DNA of 41,485 nt from Acidimicrobiales bacterium (GCA_029577135.1 JARQPW010000022.1:1-41485); one strand, 5' to 3'. Shown: positions 25,196 through 33,243, numbered from the stretch's first letter. The notes: generated by a model from the letters alone, not told the origin. Numbers and translations: made by a program.

Positions 25196-25642
25196 TCAGG
25201 GTCGGGGCACGTTGCGCAGGTGCCGGCCCACGTCGCCGACGAGGTCGAGCCGCGAGTAGTCCCGTTCGCAGAAGCGCCACTCGCCGTCCACCCGCTCGAA
25301 GCGGTCGTGGTAGCGGCCGGCGGCCACGGCTTGCAGCGGCCCGTCGTCGACCTGTTGGAGCACGGTGTAGGTGCTGCGGCAGGTGGCCGTGCCGTCGGCC
25401 TCGTCGATGTCGAGGATCGGGTTGGTCACGACGTGCTGCGTGCGCGGCGTGCCGTCTTCGTGGAGGATCACGATTGACCGCCAGAGGTCCAACAGCCCGT
25501 CGCGGTCGACCACCAGCGGGGCCTTCGGGTCGAGGACGATGCGGGCGTGGGCGAACAGGTCGGCACAGGCCTCGTGGTCGCCGGCATCGAAGAGTTCGGC
25601 ATAGCGGTGGAGCAGGTTGGTGATGGCCGTGGCGCTGTCCAT
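25196..25642 (-). CDS. SnoaL/NTF2-like domain protein
   Basis: A 148-aa single-domain protein of the NTF2-like superfamily. It begins with the usual helical AITNLLHRYAELFDAGDHEACADLFA, has HVVTNPILDIDEADGTATCRSTYTVL in the middle, and ends with GRYHDRFERVDGEWRFCERDYSRLDLVGD. Members of the SnoaL_4 type are small hydratases, isomerases or dioxygenase beta-subunit relatives; the reaction here is unknown. It is the last gene of the six-gene minus-strand operon, starting 11 bases after the oxidoreductase, with GAGAGGA a few bases before its ATG. Confidence 0.82.
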   Translation of the reverse strand: MDSATAITNLLHRYAELFDAGDHEACADLFAHARIVLDPKAPLVVDRDGLLDLWRSIVILHEDGTPRTQHVVTNPILDIDEADGTATCRSTYTVLQQVDDGPLQAVAAGRYHDRFERVDGEWRFCERDYSRLDLVGDVGRHLRNVPRP

Positions 25643-25653
25643 GGCGTCCTCTC

Positions 25654-26640
25654 TCAGTTGCCGGCGAGCGCCTGCGTGGTTTCCCAGAGATCCGGCTCGA
25701 GGTCGACGTCATCGGACGCCACCCGACCTGTACCCGGCAGACGGGTACCCGGCTGCTCGGCGATCGCGGCAGCCAGGGCGGTCAGGCGCTCGCTGAAGCC
25801 GTCGCCGCTGTAGCCCTCCGGGTCGATCACGACGTAGAACTGGCCGAGGTCGTGGGGTGGGCCCTCGGGTGCCTTGAGCGGGGGTACGTCGAGGCTGAGG
25901 CGGGAGCCGGTCAGGCCGGCGGCGAGGACCTCGACCATCAGGCCCAGGCCGTAGCCCTTGTAGCCACCGGCCGAGAGCAGCGAGCCGCCGAGCGCCGCAT
26001 CGGGGTCGGTCGTCGGGTTGCCCTCGGAGTCCAGCGCCCATCCCGACGGGATCTCTTCGCCGGCCGCCGCCGCCATGGTGATGTTGCCGAGTGCGACGGC
26101 GCTGGTGCTGAAGTCGAACTGGAAGGCGATTCCGCCCTCCCCGTCGGGCACGGCCATGGCGAACGGGTTGGTGCCGAGCACCGCCCTCGAGCCGCCCGGT
26201 GGCGCAACCCGTGGCGTTGCGTTCGTGGCACCGATGGCCAGCAGGCCCTCGCGGGCGAACTGTTCGGTGAAGTAGCCGAGCGACGTGGCGGTGTGGGTGT
26301 GCTCGACCGAGAGGCCGCAGATCCCGTTGGATCGGGCCGAGGCGACGGCATGCGGGAAGGCGGCGGCGAACGCCGACTGGGCGAAACCGAGTCGTCCGTC
26401 CACGCGTACGGTGCCGGGGCGGTCGACCGACACGACCGGGTCGACGTCGCCGTCGATGCGGCCCGTCTCGAGTTGCCGGCAGTAGCTCTCGAGGTAGTAG
26501 AGGCCGCAGATCCGGTTGCCGTTGCCCTCGGCGACCCGGACGGCGTTGGCGACGTGTGCGGCGATGTCGTCCCGGCACCCGTGGCGCACCAGCGCCCGGT
26601 GGGTCGTCGACTCGATGGTGTCGAGCGATACCTGGGTCAC
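25654..26640 (-). CDS. Ldh_2-family NAD(P)-dependent oxidoreductase
   Basis: A 328-aa member of the malate/L-lactate/ureidoglycolate dehydrogenase and delta1-piperideine-2-carboxylate reductase family. Recognisable segments are GTVRVDGRLGFAQSAF, GATNATPRVAPPGGSRAVLGTNPFAMAVP, and SAGGYKGYGLGLMVEVLAAGLTG. The N-terminal segment that in most relatives reads D-x-HG-V is EGNGNR here, so the conserved His is replaced by Asn (N40). Histidines 114 and 116 remain near the position of the second conserved His. Substrate unknown; a 2-oxo or imino acid is plausible from the family. GTG 26640 has AAGGA about 8 bases upstream; the open frame extends much further but without supporting signals. Confidence 0.85.
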   Translation of the reverse strand: MTQVSLDTIESTTHRALVRHGCRDDIAAHVANAVRVAEGNGNRICGLYYLESYCRQLETGRIDGDVDPVVSVDRPGTVRVDGRLGFAQSAFAAAFPHAVASARSNGICGLSVEHTHTATSLGYFTEQFAREGLLAIGATNATPRVAPPGGSRAVLGTNPFAMAVPDGEGGIAFQFDFSTSAVALGNITMAAAAGEEIPSGWALDSEGNPTTDPDAALGGSLLSAGGYKGYGLGLMVEVLAAGLTGSRLSLDVPPLKAPEGPPHDLGQFYVVIDPEGYSGDGFSERLTALAAAIAEQPGTRLPGTGRVASDDVDLEPDLWETTQALAGN

Positions 26641-26663
26641 GTCCGAGTCCTTGCCGGCTGCGG

Positions 26664-27230
26664 TCAGGAAGTGGGCTCGAGTACGGCGTCGAGAGCCGCC
26701 TCGGAAACGAGGAAGTCGGCTGCGGAGTCGCTGAGCCGCTGCCAGAGGGTGCGGTCGACCGGAAGGCCGTCGTGGTACGCCGCCTCCGAGGCGTCGTCGG
26801 TTCGGGAAGTCCCGGCACGGACCGGTTCCCCGACGGTGAGTTCCAGCGAGGGCACGGGGTCGGTGCCGGTGAGGCCAGCAGCACTGTCGGCGCCAGGGGT
26901 GCACCGGACGCCGCGCCGTTGGAGGTCTCGGAGCGAGCGGGCGATCACGGCCAGGGGTAGGGGAGGATCGAACGTGAGATGGGCGCTGCCGGTCGAGCGT
27001 GCGACGACCTCGGCGGCAGCCAGTCGGAACGGTCCGTGGGCTGCCTCGGCGAGGCGACCGTCGCCTGCGTCGACGATACTGACCCAGGCGGCGATTCCGC
27101 CCCCGTGGTGGATTTCGCAGAAGGCGATCTCGGTGGCGAGCCGGTCGGCCAGGTCGGGGTCGCAACCGTGGGAGCGGCTGGCGCGGTGGACCTGGTCGAC
27201 GACCTCGCGCGGGGCGACCGTGATGGTCAT
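26664..27230 (-). CDS. Uncharacterised 188-aa protein of the operon (possibly DUF3726-like)
   Basis: I do not recognise a function. The ATG at 27230 overlaps the stop of the M19 gene (ATGA), and the next gene starts 23 bases later, so it is translated as part of the operon. The N-terminal 55 residues (TITVAPREVVDQVHRASRSHGC...IHHGGGIAAW) resemble the N-terminal helical part of the adjacent Ldh_2 protein (VSLDTIESTTHRALVRHGC...NGNRICGLYY), suggesting a distant paralogue or partner subunit. The rest has no motif I can name. Resemblance to DUF3726, which I recall near similar oxidoreductases, is a guess. Confidence 0.65.
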   Translation of the reverse strand: MTITVAPREVVDQVHRASRSHGCDPDLADRLATEIAFCEIHHGGGIAAWVSIVDAGDGRLAEAAHGPFRLAAAEVVARSTGSAHLTFDPPLPLAVIARSLRDLQRRGVRCTPGADSAAGLTGTDPVPSLELTVGEPVRAGTSRTDDASEAAYHDGLPVDRTLWQRLSDSAADFLVSEAALDAVLEPTS

Positions 27231-28177
27231 CCGAAGACCTGGCCGAACAGCCGTCGCCAGTTCCCGCCGAGCACGGCGTCGCGCTCCTCGGGGAGGAAGC
27301 CCACCTCGTCGAGACCCTCGGCCAGCGAGGGGAAGTCTTCGGGGCCGCGGAACCAGTCTGGCCACGGAGGAAATGGGGGCACCTCTTCGGGGTTGCCGGG
27401 GCGGTCCCAGCGGCCGTTGCGCATCCAGCCGAGGGCGTCGGGCTGCCAGCCGACGACGGCGTCGGTGCCGATGGCCACGTGGTCGACCCCGACCTGTTCG
27501 GCGAGGTCGGCCAGCATCCGGCAGTAGGCGGAACGGGGTAGGTCGGCGCCGCCCATGAACAGCGGGTAGAGCGTGCAGCCGATCACGCCGTCCCGGGCGG
27601 CCAGGGCCTCGATGAGGTCGTCGGGCTTGTTGCGGGCTGACGGGCAGAACGAGGCGGGGTTGCCGTGCGTGACGGCAATGGGGTTGGCCGAGGCGTCGAT
27701 GGCGTCGCGGCCCGTGACGTTGCCGACGTGCGAGATGTCGACCAGGACTCCGGCATCGTCGAGGGCGGCGACCATCCGGTGGCCGACACGGGTCAGGCCC
27801 CCGTCGTGGGGCTCCCAGCAGCTCGAGCCGAGGTGGTTGGCGACGTTGTAGGTGAGCTGGACCACCCGGATGCCGACGTCGGCGAAGATGCCGGCCATCT
27901 CGGGGTCGTCGCCGAGCATCGAACTGTTCTGGAAGCCCAGCAGGATGCCGAGTACGCCGTCTGCGACCGCCTGCTCCATCCCGGCCACGTCGGTGACGAT
28001 GCGGACCACGTCGGCGTTCTGGCGGGCGAAGTGCCGCCAGGATCCGATCCGGGTCATGGCGCCGGCCGTGTCCTCCCAGACGCCGCAGGTCGCATGGACC
28101 ACGTCGATGCCGCCGGAGCGAACCTGTTCGACGACCGGTCGGCTCCAGTCGTTGATCTCGAGTCCGTCGATGATCAT
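27227..28177 (-). CDS. Membrane-dipeptidase (M19) family protein with altered metal site
   Basis: A 316-aa TIM-barrel amidohydrolase-like protein. Family segments are VDISHVGNVTGRDAI (H150), IAVTHGNPASFCPSARNKPDD (H171), and VAIGTDAVVG (D239). The usual first metal motif HxD near the N-terminus (as in DGHND) is replaced by IIDGLEIND, and the bridging glutamate (as in GIEGG) by Gln (LGFQNSS, Q83). Two of the normal zinc ligands are therefore absent. Similar DGLQ/GFQN proteins exist in my memory of the family, so this looks like a subgroup, not decay. It overlaps both neighbours by 4 bases. A normal dipeptidase activity should not be assumed. The ATG has GGAGGG 6 bases upstream. Confidence 0.82.
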   Translation of the reverse strand: MIIDGLEINDWSRPVVEQVRSGGIDVVHATCGVWEDTAGAMTRIGSWRHFARQNADVVRIVTDVAGMEQAVADGVLGILLGFQNSSMLGDDPEMAGIFADVGIRVVQLTYNVANHLGSSCWEPHDGGLTRVGHRMVAALDDAGVLVDISHVGNVTGRDAIDASANPIAVTHGNPASFCPSARNKPDDLIEALAARDGVIGCTLYPLFMGGADLPRSAYCRMLADLAEQVGVDHVAIGTDAVVGWQPDALGWMRNGRWDRPGNPEEVPPFPPWPDWFRGPEDFPSLAEGLDEVGFLPEERDAVLGGNWRRLFGQVFG

Positions 28178-29892
28178 GGGGATCCCTCCGTGGGACGCGG
28201 AGGCCACACCCAGTCGTCGGTGGTGGCCGGGCCGAGGTCGTCGATGCGGGGCGCGCCCTGGAAGAGCGTCACCCGCAGCCAGTCGGTGGACTTCGGCGAG
28301 AAGTTGTCCATGCCGTACATCGCCAGTTGGAAGCGTTGGAGTTCGAGGGGGAGGTAGTCGGAGGCGCAGGCGTTGTCGCGGGGCTCGCCATAGGGTTGGT
28401 CGCTGCCGACAAGACGCTTCACGGCGTTGCCGTGGCCGGGATGGTCGACGAGCAGCGTCCCGATCGAGATGTCGCCGGGGAGGTCGGTGAGGGTCCGGCG
28501 CAGGGCGTGGAGGCGGTGGGCCATGTCGATGGCGACCTCATGGTGGCCGGGGTCCAGGACCGTGCGCTCGGCGCGCCTCGGTTCGTCGTTGTTGTCGGAG
28601 ACGACCCACCAGTAGCGGCGACCGGAGGGGGCGTCGAGGTCGAGGTCGTCGAGCCAGCCGTAGCGCTCGACGAGAAGGTGGCGCAGCGTGTCGACGGTGG
28701 TCAGCGGGTCGACCTCGACCTCCTCGTCCACCCGGAGGAGTCGGTCGACCTCGTCGTCGTCCAGACCCTCGTCGAGTTCGATGAGGAGTGAGGCCACCAG
28801 TTCGCAGGTCTCGACGTCGTGGGCTTCGGCCCAACGGAACAGCGCGTCGAAGGGCGCCGGTCCGTCGGCGACCTCGTCGAGTCGGGTGCCGACCAGCCGC
28901 GCACGCGCGGCGATGGAGGCGGGGCCGAGCCACGGTGGGTGGTCGCCGCCGCCGAGGGCCGAGAAGTGGGTGATCGCCCGACCGATCCAGCGTCGGAGGT
29001 CGATCAGGCGTTCCGGGGTGCCCGGCAGGGCCCGAACGTTGGCGAGTGCGAGCTCGCGCACGCCGGCCCAGGCGTTCAGGACCCTGGGGTGCTTGAAGGC
29101 GTAGGGCACGAGCCCCAGGCCGGTGGCGTTGCCGAGGCCGAAGTAGCGGCGCCACTCGCTGTCGAAGCGGGCCGCCGAGTCGCCGCCACGGGCCCTGGCG
29201 CAGTGCTCGACCTGGTCGTAGCCCAACTCGCGGAACAACCAGGCACACAGGAACTGGGCCCGGTACGGGACCCGGAGGGGGTGGCCCTCGGGGTACCCGA
29301 GGTAGGAGCGCATGCCGAACTTGCCGTTCCCGTAGAAGGCGGTGCTGCGCAGGATGTATCCGGCATCGGCCACCTTGTCGGCCTCGGGCTGGAGGCCGCC
29401 GGCGAGGCGGCCGACGAGGTAGTCGTAGAAGCGGACGCTGCGGTTGCCGCGGGTCAGCACCAGGACCCGCGGGTCGAGACGTGCGGACTCCTGGAGCGGC
29501 ACCGACTCCCGGAGTTCTGCCAGGTAGGCGTCGTCGACGGCGCCGTCGACGAGGGCGCCGCTCACCTCCCAGGCTGATGCGACGACGCGGTCGGTGTGGA
29601 GGGACTCGTCGAGCGTGGTCGTGAAGGCGACGAAGTCGAACTCCCGGCCGTCGATGTCTGTCCGGTAGACGGCGTGGCCGCGGCCCTCGGCATCCATGTC
29701 GAGCACGACCAGCCGTGACCGCCAGCCCTCGCGTGCGGCACGTCTCAGCAGGGTGCGGGTGAAGCTGTAGCGGGTGAGGCGGGCGGCCCCGAGCTGGGTC
29801 GGGGCCATGACGACCTCGGGGGACCGCAACTCGGCGCGTCGGTCCGACAGGGCCTCGCCGAGGCTGCGGTGTCGGACAGCCGTCCCACTCAT
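28174..29892 (-). CDS. Uncharacterised 572-aa protein
   Basis: No family I can name with confidence. It is a soluble-looking protein without signal peptide or membrane segment. Striking blocks that look conserved are TRYSFTRTLLRRAAREGWR, FDFVAFTTTLDE, VLTRGNRSVRFYDYLV, AFYGNGKFGMRSY, FGLGNATGLGLVPYAF, and near the C-terminus ASDYLPLELQRFQLAMYG followed by FSPKSTDWLRV. It overlaps the aldehyde dehydrogenase stop and the M19 start by 4 bases each (ATGA), so its amount is coupled to both enzymes. I recall similar hypothetical proteins in proteobacterial catabolic clusters, unverified. The open frame extends upstream antisense through the aldehyde dehydrogenase, but ATG 29892 is the coupled start. 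Confidence 0.75.
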   Translation of the reverse strand: MSGTAVRHRSLGEALSDRRAELRSPEVVMAPTQLGAARLTRYSFTRTLLRRAAREGWRSRLVVLDMDAEGRGHAVYRTDIDGREFDFVAFTTTLDESLHTDRVVASAWEVSGALVDGAVDDAYLAELRESVPLQESARLDPRVLVLTRGNRSVRFYDYLVGRLAGGLQPEADKVADAGYILRSTAFYGNGKFGMRSYLGYPEGHPLRVPYRAQFLCAWLFRELGYDQVEHCARARGGDSAARFDSEWRRYFGLGNATGLGLVPYAFKHPRVLNAWAGVRELALANVRALPGTPERLIDLRRWIGRAITHFSALGGGDHPPWLGPASIAARARLVGTRLDEVADGPAPFDALFRWAEAHDVETCELVASLLIELDEGLDDDEVDRLLRVDEEVEVDPLTTVDTLRHLLVERYGWLDDLDLDAPSGRRYWWVVSDNNDEPRRAERTVLDPGHHEVAIDMAHRLHALRRTLTDLPGDISIGTLLVDHPGHGNAVKRLVGSDQPYGEPRDNACASDYLPLELQRFQLAMYGMDNFSPKSTDWLRVTLFQGAPRIDDLGPATTDDWVWPPRPTEGSP

Positions 29893-31346
29893 CGCCTGGT
29901 GCCGGGCCGGATGTAGGCGGTGCGGGTGCGGGTGAAGAAGTCGAGGGCGGTGTCGCCCTGTTCGCGGGCGGCGTGTCCCGAGGAGTTCTTCTCGCCGCCG
30001 AACGGAGCGTGGATCTCGGAGCCGGTGGTCGGTGCGTTGACCTTGATGAGGCCCGCCTCGAGCTCGTGGACGGCACGGTCGATGCGCCAGAGGTCGTTGG
30101 TGAAGATCGACGCCGATAGGCCGAACTCGGTGTCGTTGGCGAGGGCGAAGGCCTCGTCCTCGCTGTCGGCGCGGACGACGGTGCTCACGGGACCGAACAC
30201 CTCGTCGCGGCAGATGGTGAGGTCTGGCGTGCCCGAGAACAGGGTGGGTGCGTAGTAGCAGGGGCCGTCGGGGGCGGTGGAGTTGACCACGATGGCCTCG
30301 GCGCCCTCGGCGAGTGCGACGTCGACGGCCTCGGCGACCTCGGTACGGGCCCCGGCCGACACCAGCGGTCCGATCTCTGTGCCGTCCTCGCGTCCGTCGC
30401 CGACCTGGAGGACCTCGACCGCCGCGGCCATTTGTTCGAGCAGTTCGTCGTGCACGTTGCCGACGGCGATGACCCTGCGTGTGGCCGTGCACTTCTGGCC
30501 GGTGGCGCCCATGGCACCGCCGACGGCTCCGGCAACAGCCAGGTCGAGGTCGGCGTCGTCGAACACGATGCACGGGTTGTGGCCGCCGAGTTCCAGTTGG
30601 ACGCGGCCGTTGCGGGCGGTCACGACGTCGCGGATCCGCTGACCGACCGGCACCGAGCCGGTGAAGGTGACGCCGTCGACGCGCTCGTCGGCGACCATGG
30701 CGCCGCCCATCGAGCCCGGGCCGAGGACGAGGTTGAGGACGCCGTCGGGCAGCCCTGCATCGACGAGCAGTCGGGCGATGGCGACCGAGAGCAGCGGCGT
30801 GTCGCTGGCCGGCTTCCAGACGACCGTGTTGCCGGCGGCCAGGGCTGGTGCCAGCTTCCAGACGGGGATGAGCAGGGGGAAGTTCCAGGGCGTGATCACG
30901 CCGACGACCCCGAGGGGGACCCGCACGGTGCGGATGGTCTCGCCCGGCACGTTGTTCGGGAAGATGCGTTCGCTCGACATCTTGGCGATGGCCGCCTGGT
31001 AGCGGAACGTCTCGGCAGCCAGCGTGGCCTCGCCATGCGACTCGGCGAGCGTCTTGCCCTCCTCGAGGGTGCACAGCAGCGCCAGGTCGTCGGCGCGTTC
31101 GTCGAAGAGCCGGGCTGCCTGCTCGAGGATCCGGGCCCGAGCGCCGAAGGGGAGCGATCGCCACGAGGGCCGGGCCTCGACGGCGGCGCCGACGGCGTCG
31201 GAGGCGGTTCCGGCATCGCCGATCGGGTAGTCGCCGACCGGTTCGTCCGGATGGGCGGGGTTGAGGCTCAGGCTGGTTCCGGCGGCTCCCTCGGTGACCC
31301 AGTCGCCGGCGATGAGGTGTGCCCCGACTGGCGGAAAGGCGTTCAT
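29889..31346 (-). CDS. Aldehyde dehydrogenase family protein
   Basis: A 485-aa NAD(P)+-dependent aldehyde dehydrogenase with complete catalytic set: oxyanion Asn in PWNFP (153-157), general base E252 in LELGGHNP, nucleophile C286 in GQKCTATRR, and the late EVFGPV and PFGG segments. GQKCTATRR and NNVPGETIRTVRVPLGVV are reminiscent of 2-oxoglutarate semialdehyde and related dehydrogenases, but the substrate cannot be fixed from sequence. First gene of the six-gene operon; the next gene overlaps by 4 bases. The ATG has a -10 TACACT 6 bases upstream, implying a leaderless mRNA, and it diverges from the acyl-CoA dehydrogenase gene. Confidence 0.9.
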   Translation of the reverse strand: MNAFPPVGAHLIAGDWVTEGAAGTSLSLNPAHPDEPVGDYPIGDAGTASDAVGAAVEARPSWRSLPFGARARILEQAARLFDERADDLALLCTLEEGKTLAESHGEATLAAETFRYQAAIAKMSSERIFPNNVPGETIRTVRVPLGVVGVITPWNFPLLIPVWKLAPALAAGNTVVWKPASDTPLLSVAIARLLVDAGLPDGVLNLVLGPGSMGGAMVADERVDGVTFTGSVPVGQRIRDVVTARNGRVQLELGGHNPCIVFDDADLDLAVAGAVGGAMGATGQKCTATRRVIAVGNVHDELLEQMAAAVEVLQVGDGREDGTEIGPLVSAGARTEVAEAVDVALAEGAEAIVVNSTAPDGPCYYAPTLFSGTPDLTICRDEVFGPVSTVVRADSEDEAFALANDTEFGLSASIFTNDLWRIDRAVHELEAGLIKVNAPTTGSEIHAPFGGEKNSSGHAAREQGDTALDFFTRTRTAYIRPGTRR

Positions 31347-31352
31347 CCGGGG

Positions 31353-31358
31353 AGTGTA
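31353..31358 (-). promoter_or_regulatory. -10 box of the six-gene operon (leaderless)
   Basis: TACACT on the minus strand, 6 bases before the aldehyde dehydrogenase ATG. The divergent promoter at 31422 shares this 88-bp region. Confidence 0.5.
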
Positions 31359-31421
31359 GGAGGGTGTCGACCCCGGGTCGGCAACTCCGGTCCCACAGCG
31401 GGCAGCAGGCTGCTCCGGCGG

Positions 31422-31427
31422 TATTCT
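31422..31427 (+). promoter_or_regulatory. -10 box of the acyl-CoA dehydrogenase gene (leaderless)
   Basis: TATTCT ends 7 bases before GTG 31435. Confidence 0.5.
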
Positions 31428-31434
31428 GCGACCC

Positions 31435-33243
31435 GTGAGCGACTACCGGGCACCGCTGGCCGACATCCGCCTCGTCCTGCGCGACATCGCAGACGTGGAA
31501 GGCGTCTGCGACCTTCCGGGTTTCGAACACGTGGACGCAGACACCCTCGACGGCGTGCTCGACGAGTTCGGCCGCTTCGTCGAGGAGGTCGTGGCTCCTA
31601 CCCATCGAATCGGCGACGCCGAGGGCTGCTCGGTCACCGACGGCGTGGTCACGGTTCCGAAGGCCTTCCACGACGCCTACGACCAGTACGTGGCCGCCGG
31701 CTGGGGTTCGGTCTCGCACGATCCCGACTACGGCGGCGGCGGCTTTCCGGGACTCTTCCAGACGGTGATGACCGAGATGCTGGCCACGGCCGGCAGGGCG
31801 TGGACGATGGGACCCCTGCTGACCGTCGGCGCCATCGAGGCCATCCGCGCATTCGGCGACGAACGCCTGAAGGAGGCCTTCCTGCCCCGCATGGTCTCCG
31901 CCGAGTGGACCGGCACCATGAACCTGACCGAGCCACAGGCGGGCTCCGACGTGGGCGCGATCACCACGAGGGCCGAGCCCCAGGGTGACGGCACCCACCG
32001 GATCTTCGGTACCAAGATCTTCATCACGTACGGCGAGCACGAGCTGACCGACAACATCGTCCACCTGGTGCTCGCCCGCACCCCCGACAGTCCGCCCGGC
32101 ACCAGGGGGATCTCGTGCTTCGTCGTCCCCAAGTACCTCGTGAACGACGACGGCAGCATCGGCGAGCGCAACGACCTCACCTGTCTGTCCGTCGAGCACA
32201 AGTTGGGCCTCCATGCCAGCCCGACCTGTGTGCTGTCCTACGGCGACGCCGGGGACGGCGCTGTGGGCTACCTCATCGGCGAGGAGCACCAGGGCATGCG
32301 GATCATGTTCCGGATGATGAACAACGCCCGCCTCGGCGTCGGCATCGAAGGTCTCGCCGTCTCGGAGCGTGCGCTGCAGTTGGCGGCAGGCTTCGCCCGG
32401 GAGCGCCGACAAGGGCGTGCCGTCGGCGCCCCGAAGGGCGAGTCATCGCCGATCGTCGACCACCCCGACGTCCGGCGCATGCTGCTCACGATGCGGGCGT
32501 CGGTCGACGCCATGCGCTGTCTGCTCTACCTGAACGCCGCGATGCTCGACGTGGCCGCCCGCCACTCCGACCCCGACGTCCGGCAGGCGGCCGCCGATCG
32601 GGCCGAGCTCTACACGCCGATCTCCAAGGCCTGGAGCACCGACCTCGGCGTCGAAATGGCGTCGATGGGCATCCAGGTGCACGGCGGCTACGGCTACATC
32701 GAGGAGACCGGTGCTGCCCAGATTCTGCGCGATTCCCGCATCTCGCCGATCTACGAGGGCACGAACGGCATCCAGGCCATGGACCTGGTCGGCCGCAAGC
32801 TCCCGATGAACGGGGGAGCGGTCGTGGCCAACCTCCTCGACGAGATCGGCCGCCTCGACGCCGACCTGGCGGCGGCCGGAGACGACTTCGCCTCGATCCG
32901 CAGCGGCCTGGCTGACGGGCTCGACGCCCTCCGCGGGGCCACCGGGTGGCTCATGGAGCACGGCCTCGCCGATCCCCGGCATGCGCTCGCCGGGGCCACG
33001 CCCTACCTGCGCATGTTCGGAGACCTCCTGGGCGGCTGGCACCTCGCCCGCCTGGCCCTTGCGGCCAGGGCCCGGACCGACGCCGGCGACGACGATCCCG
33101 CACTGGCCGACAAGGTCGTGATCGCCCGGTTCTGGGCCGAGCAGCAGCTGCCGCTCGTCCGGGGCCGGCTCGGAGCGGTGACCGCAGGCTTCGATGACCT
33201 GATGGCGCTCGGTGCTGATCGCTTCGCCTCGTTCCTGACGTGA
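31435..33243 (+). CDS. Acyl-CoA dehydrogenase, 600-aa DmdC-like type
   Basis: FAD-dependent acyl-CoA dehydrogenase of 602 aa, longer than the classic 380-400 aa because of N-terminal (about 1-80) and C-terminal (about 460-602) extensions. Core motifs are TGTMNLTEPQAGSD, GTKIFITYGEHE, and the catalytic glutamate E441 in SPIYEGTNGIQAMDLVGRKL. Proteins of this length and layout include 3-methylthiopropanoyl-CoA dehydrogenase (DmdC) of DMSP breakdown and other long-type enzymes; the substrate is not decidable here. The first gene of an overlapping plus-strand unit, its TGA overlaps the lgt GTG by 4 bases. Confidence 0.88.
   Translation: MSDYRAPLADIRLVLRDIADVEGVCDLPGFEHVDADTLDGVLDEFGRFVEEVVAPTHRIGDAEGCSVTDGVVTVPKAFHDAYDQYVAAGWGSVSHDPDYGGGGFPGLFQTVMTEMLATAGRAWTMGPLLTVGAIEAIRAFGDERLKEAFLPRMVSAEWTGTMNLTEPQAGSDVGAITTRAEPQGDGTHRIFGTKIFITYGEHELTDNIVHLVLARTPDSPPGTRGISCFVVPKYLVNDDGSIGERNDLTCLSVEHKLGLHASPTCVLSYGDAGDGAVGYLIGEEHQGMRIMFRMMNNARLGVGIEGLAVSERALQLAAGFARERRQGRAVGAPKGESSPIVDHPDVRRMLLTMRASVDAMRCLLYLNAAMLDVAARHSDPDVRQAAADRAELYTPISKAWSTDLGVEMASMGIQVHGGYGYIEETGAAQILRDSRISPIYEGTNGIQAMDLVGRKLPMNGGAVVANLLDEIGRLDADLAAAGDDFASIRSGLADGLDALRGATGWLMEHGLADPRHALAGATPYLRMFGDLLGGWHLARLALAARARTDAGDDDPALADKVVIARFWAEQQLPLVRGRLGAVTAGFDDLMALGADRFASFLT

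Noticed and set aside
29893-32412. Very long open frame on the minus strand extending upstream of the 572-aa gene
   Set aside because: It runs antisense through the aldehyde dehydrogenase and acyl-CoA dehydrogenase genes, is Arg/Gly/Pro-rich, and has no domain. High-GC DNA gives such shadow frames; the real start is the ATGA-coupled codon at 29892.
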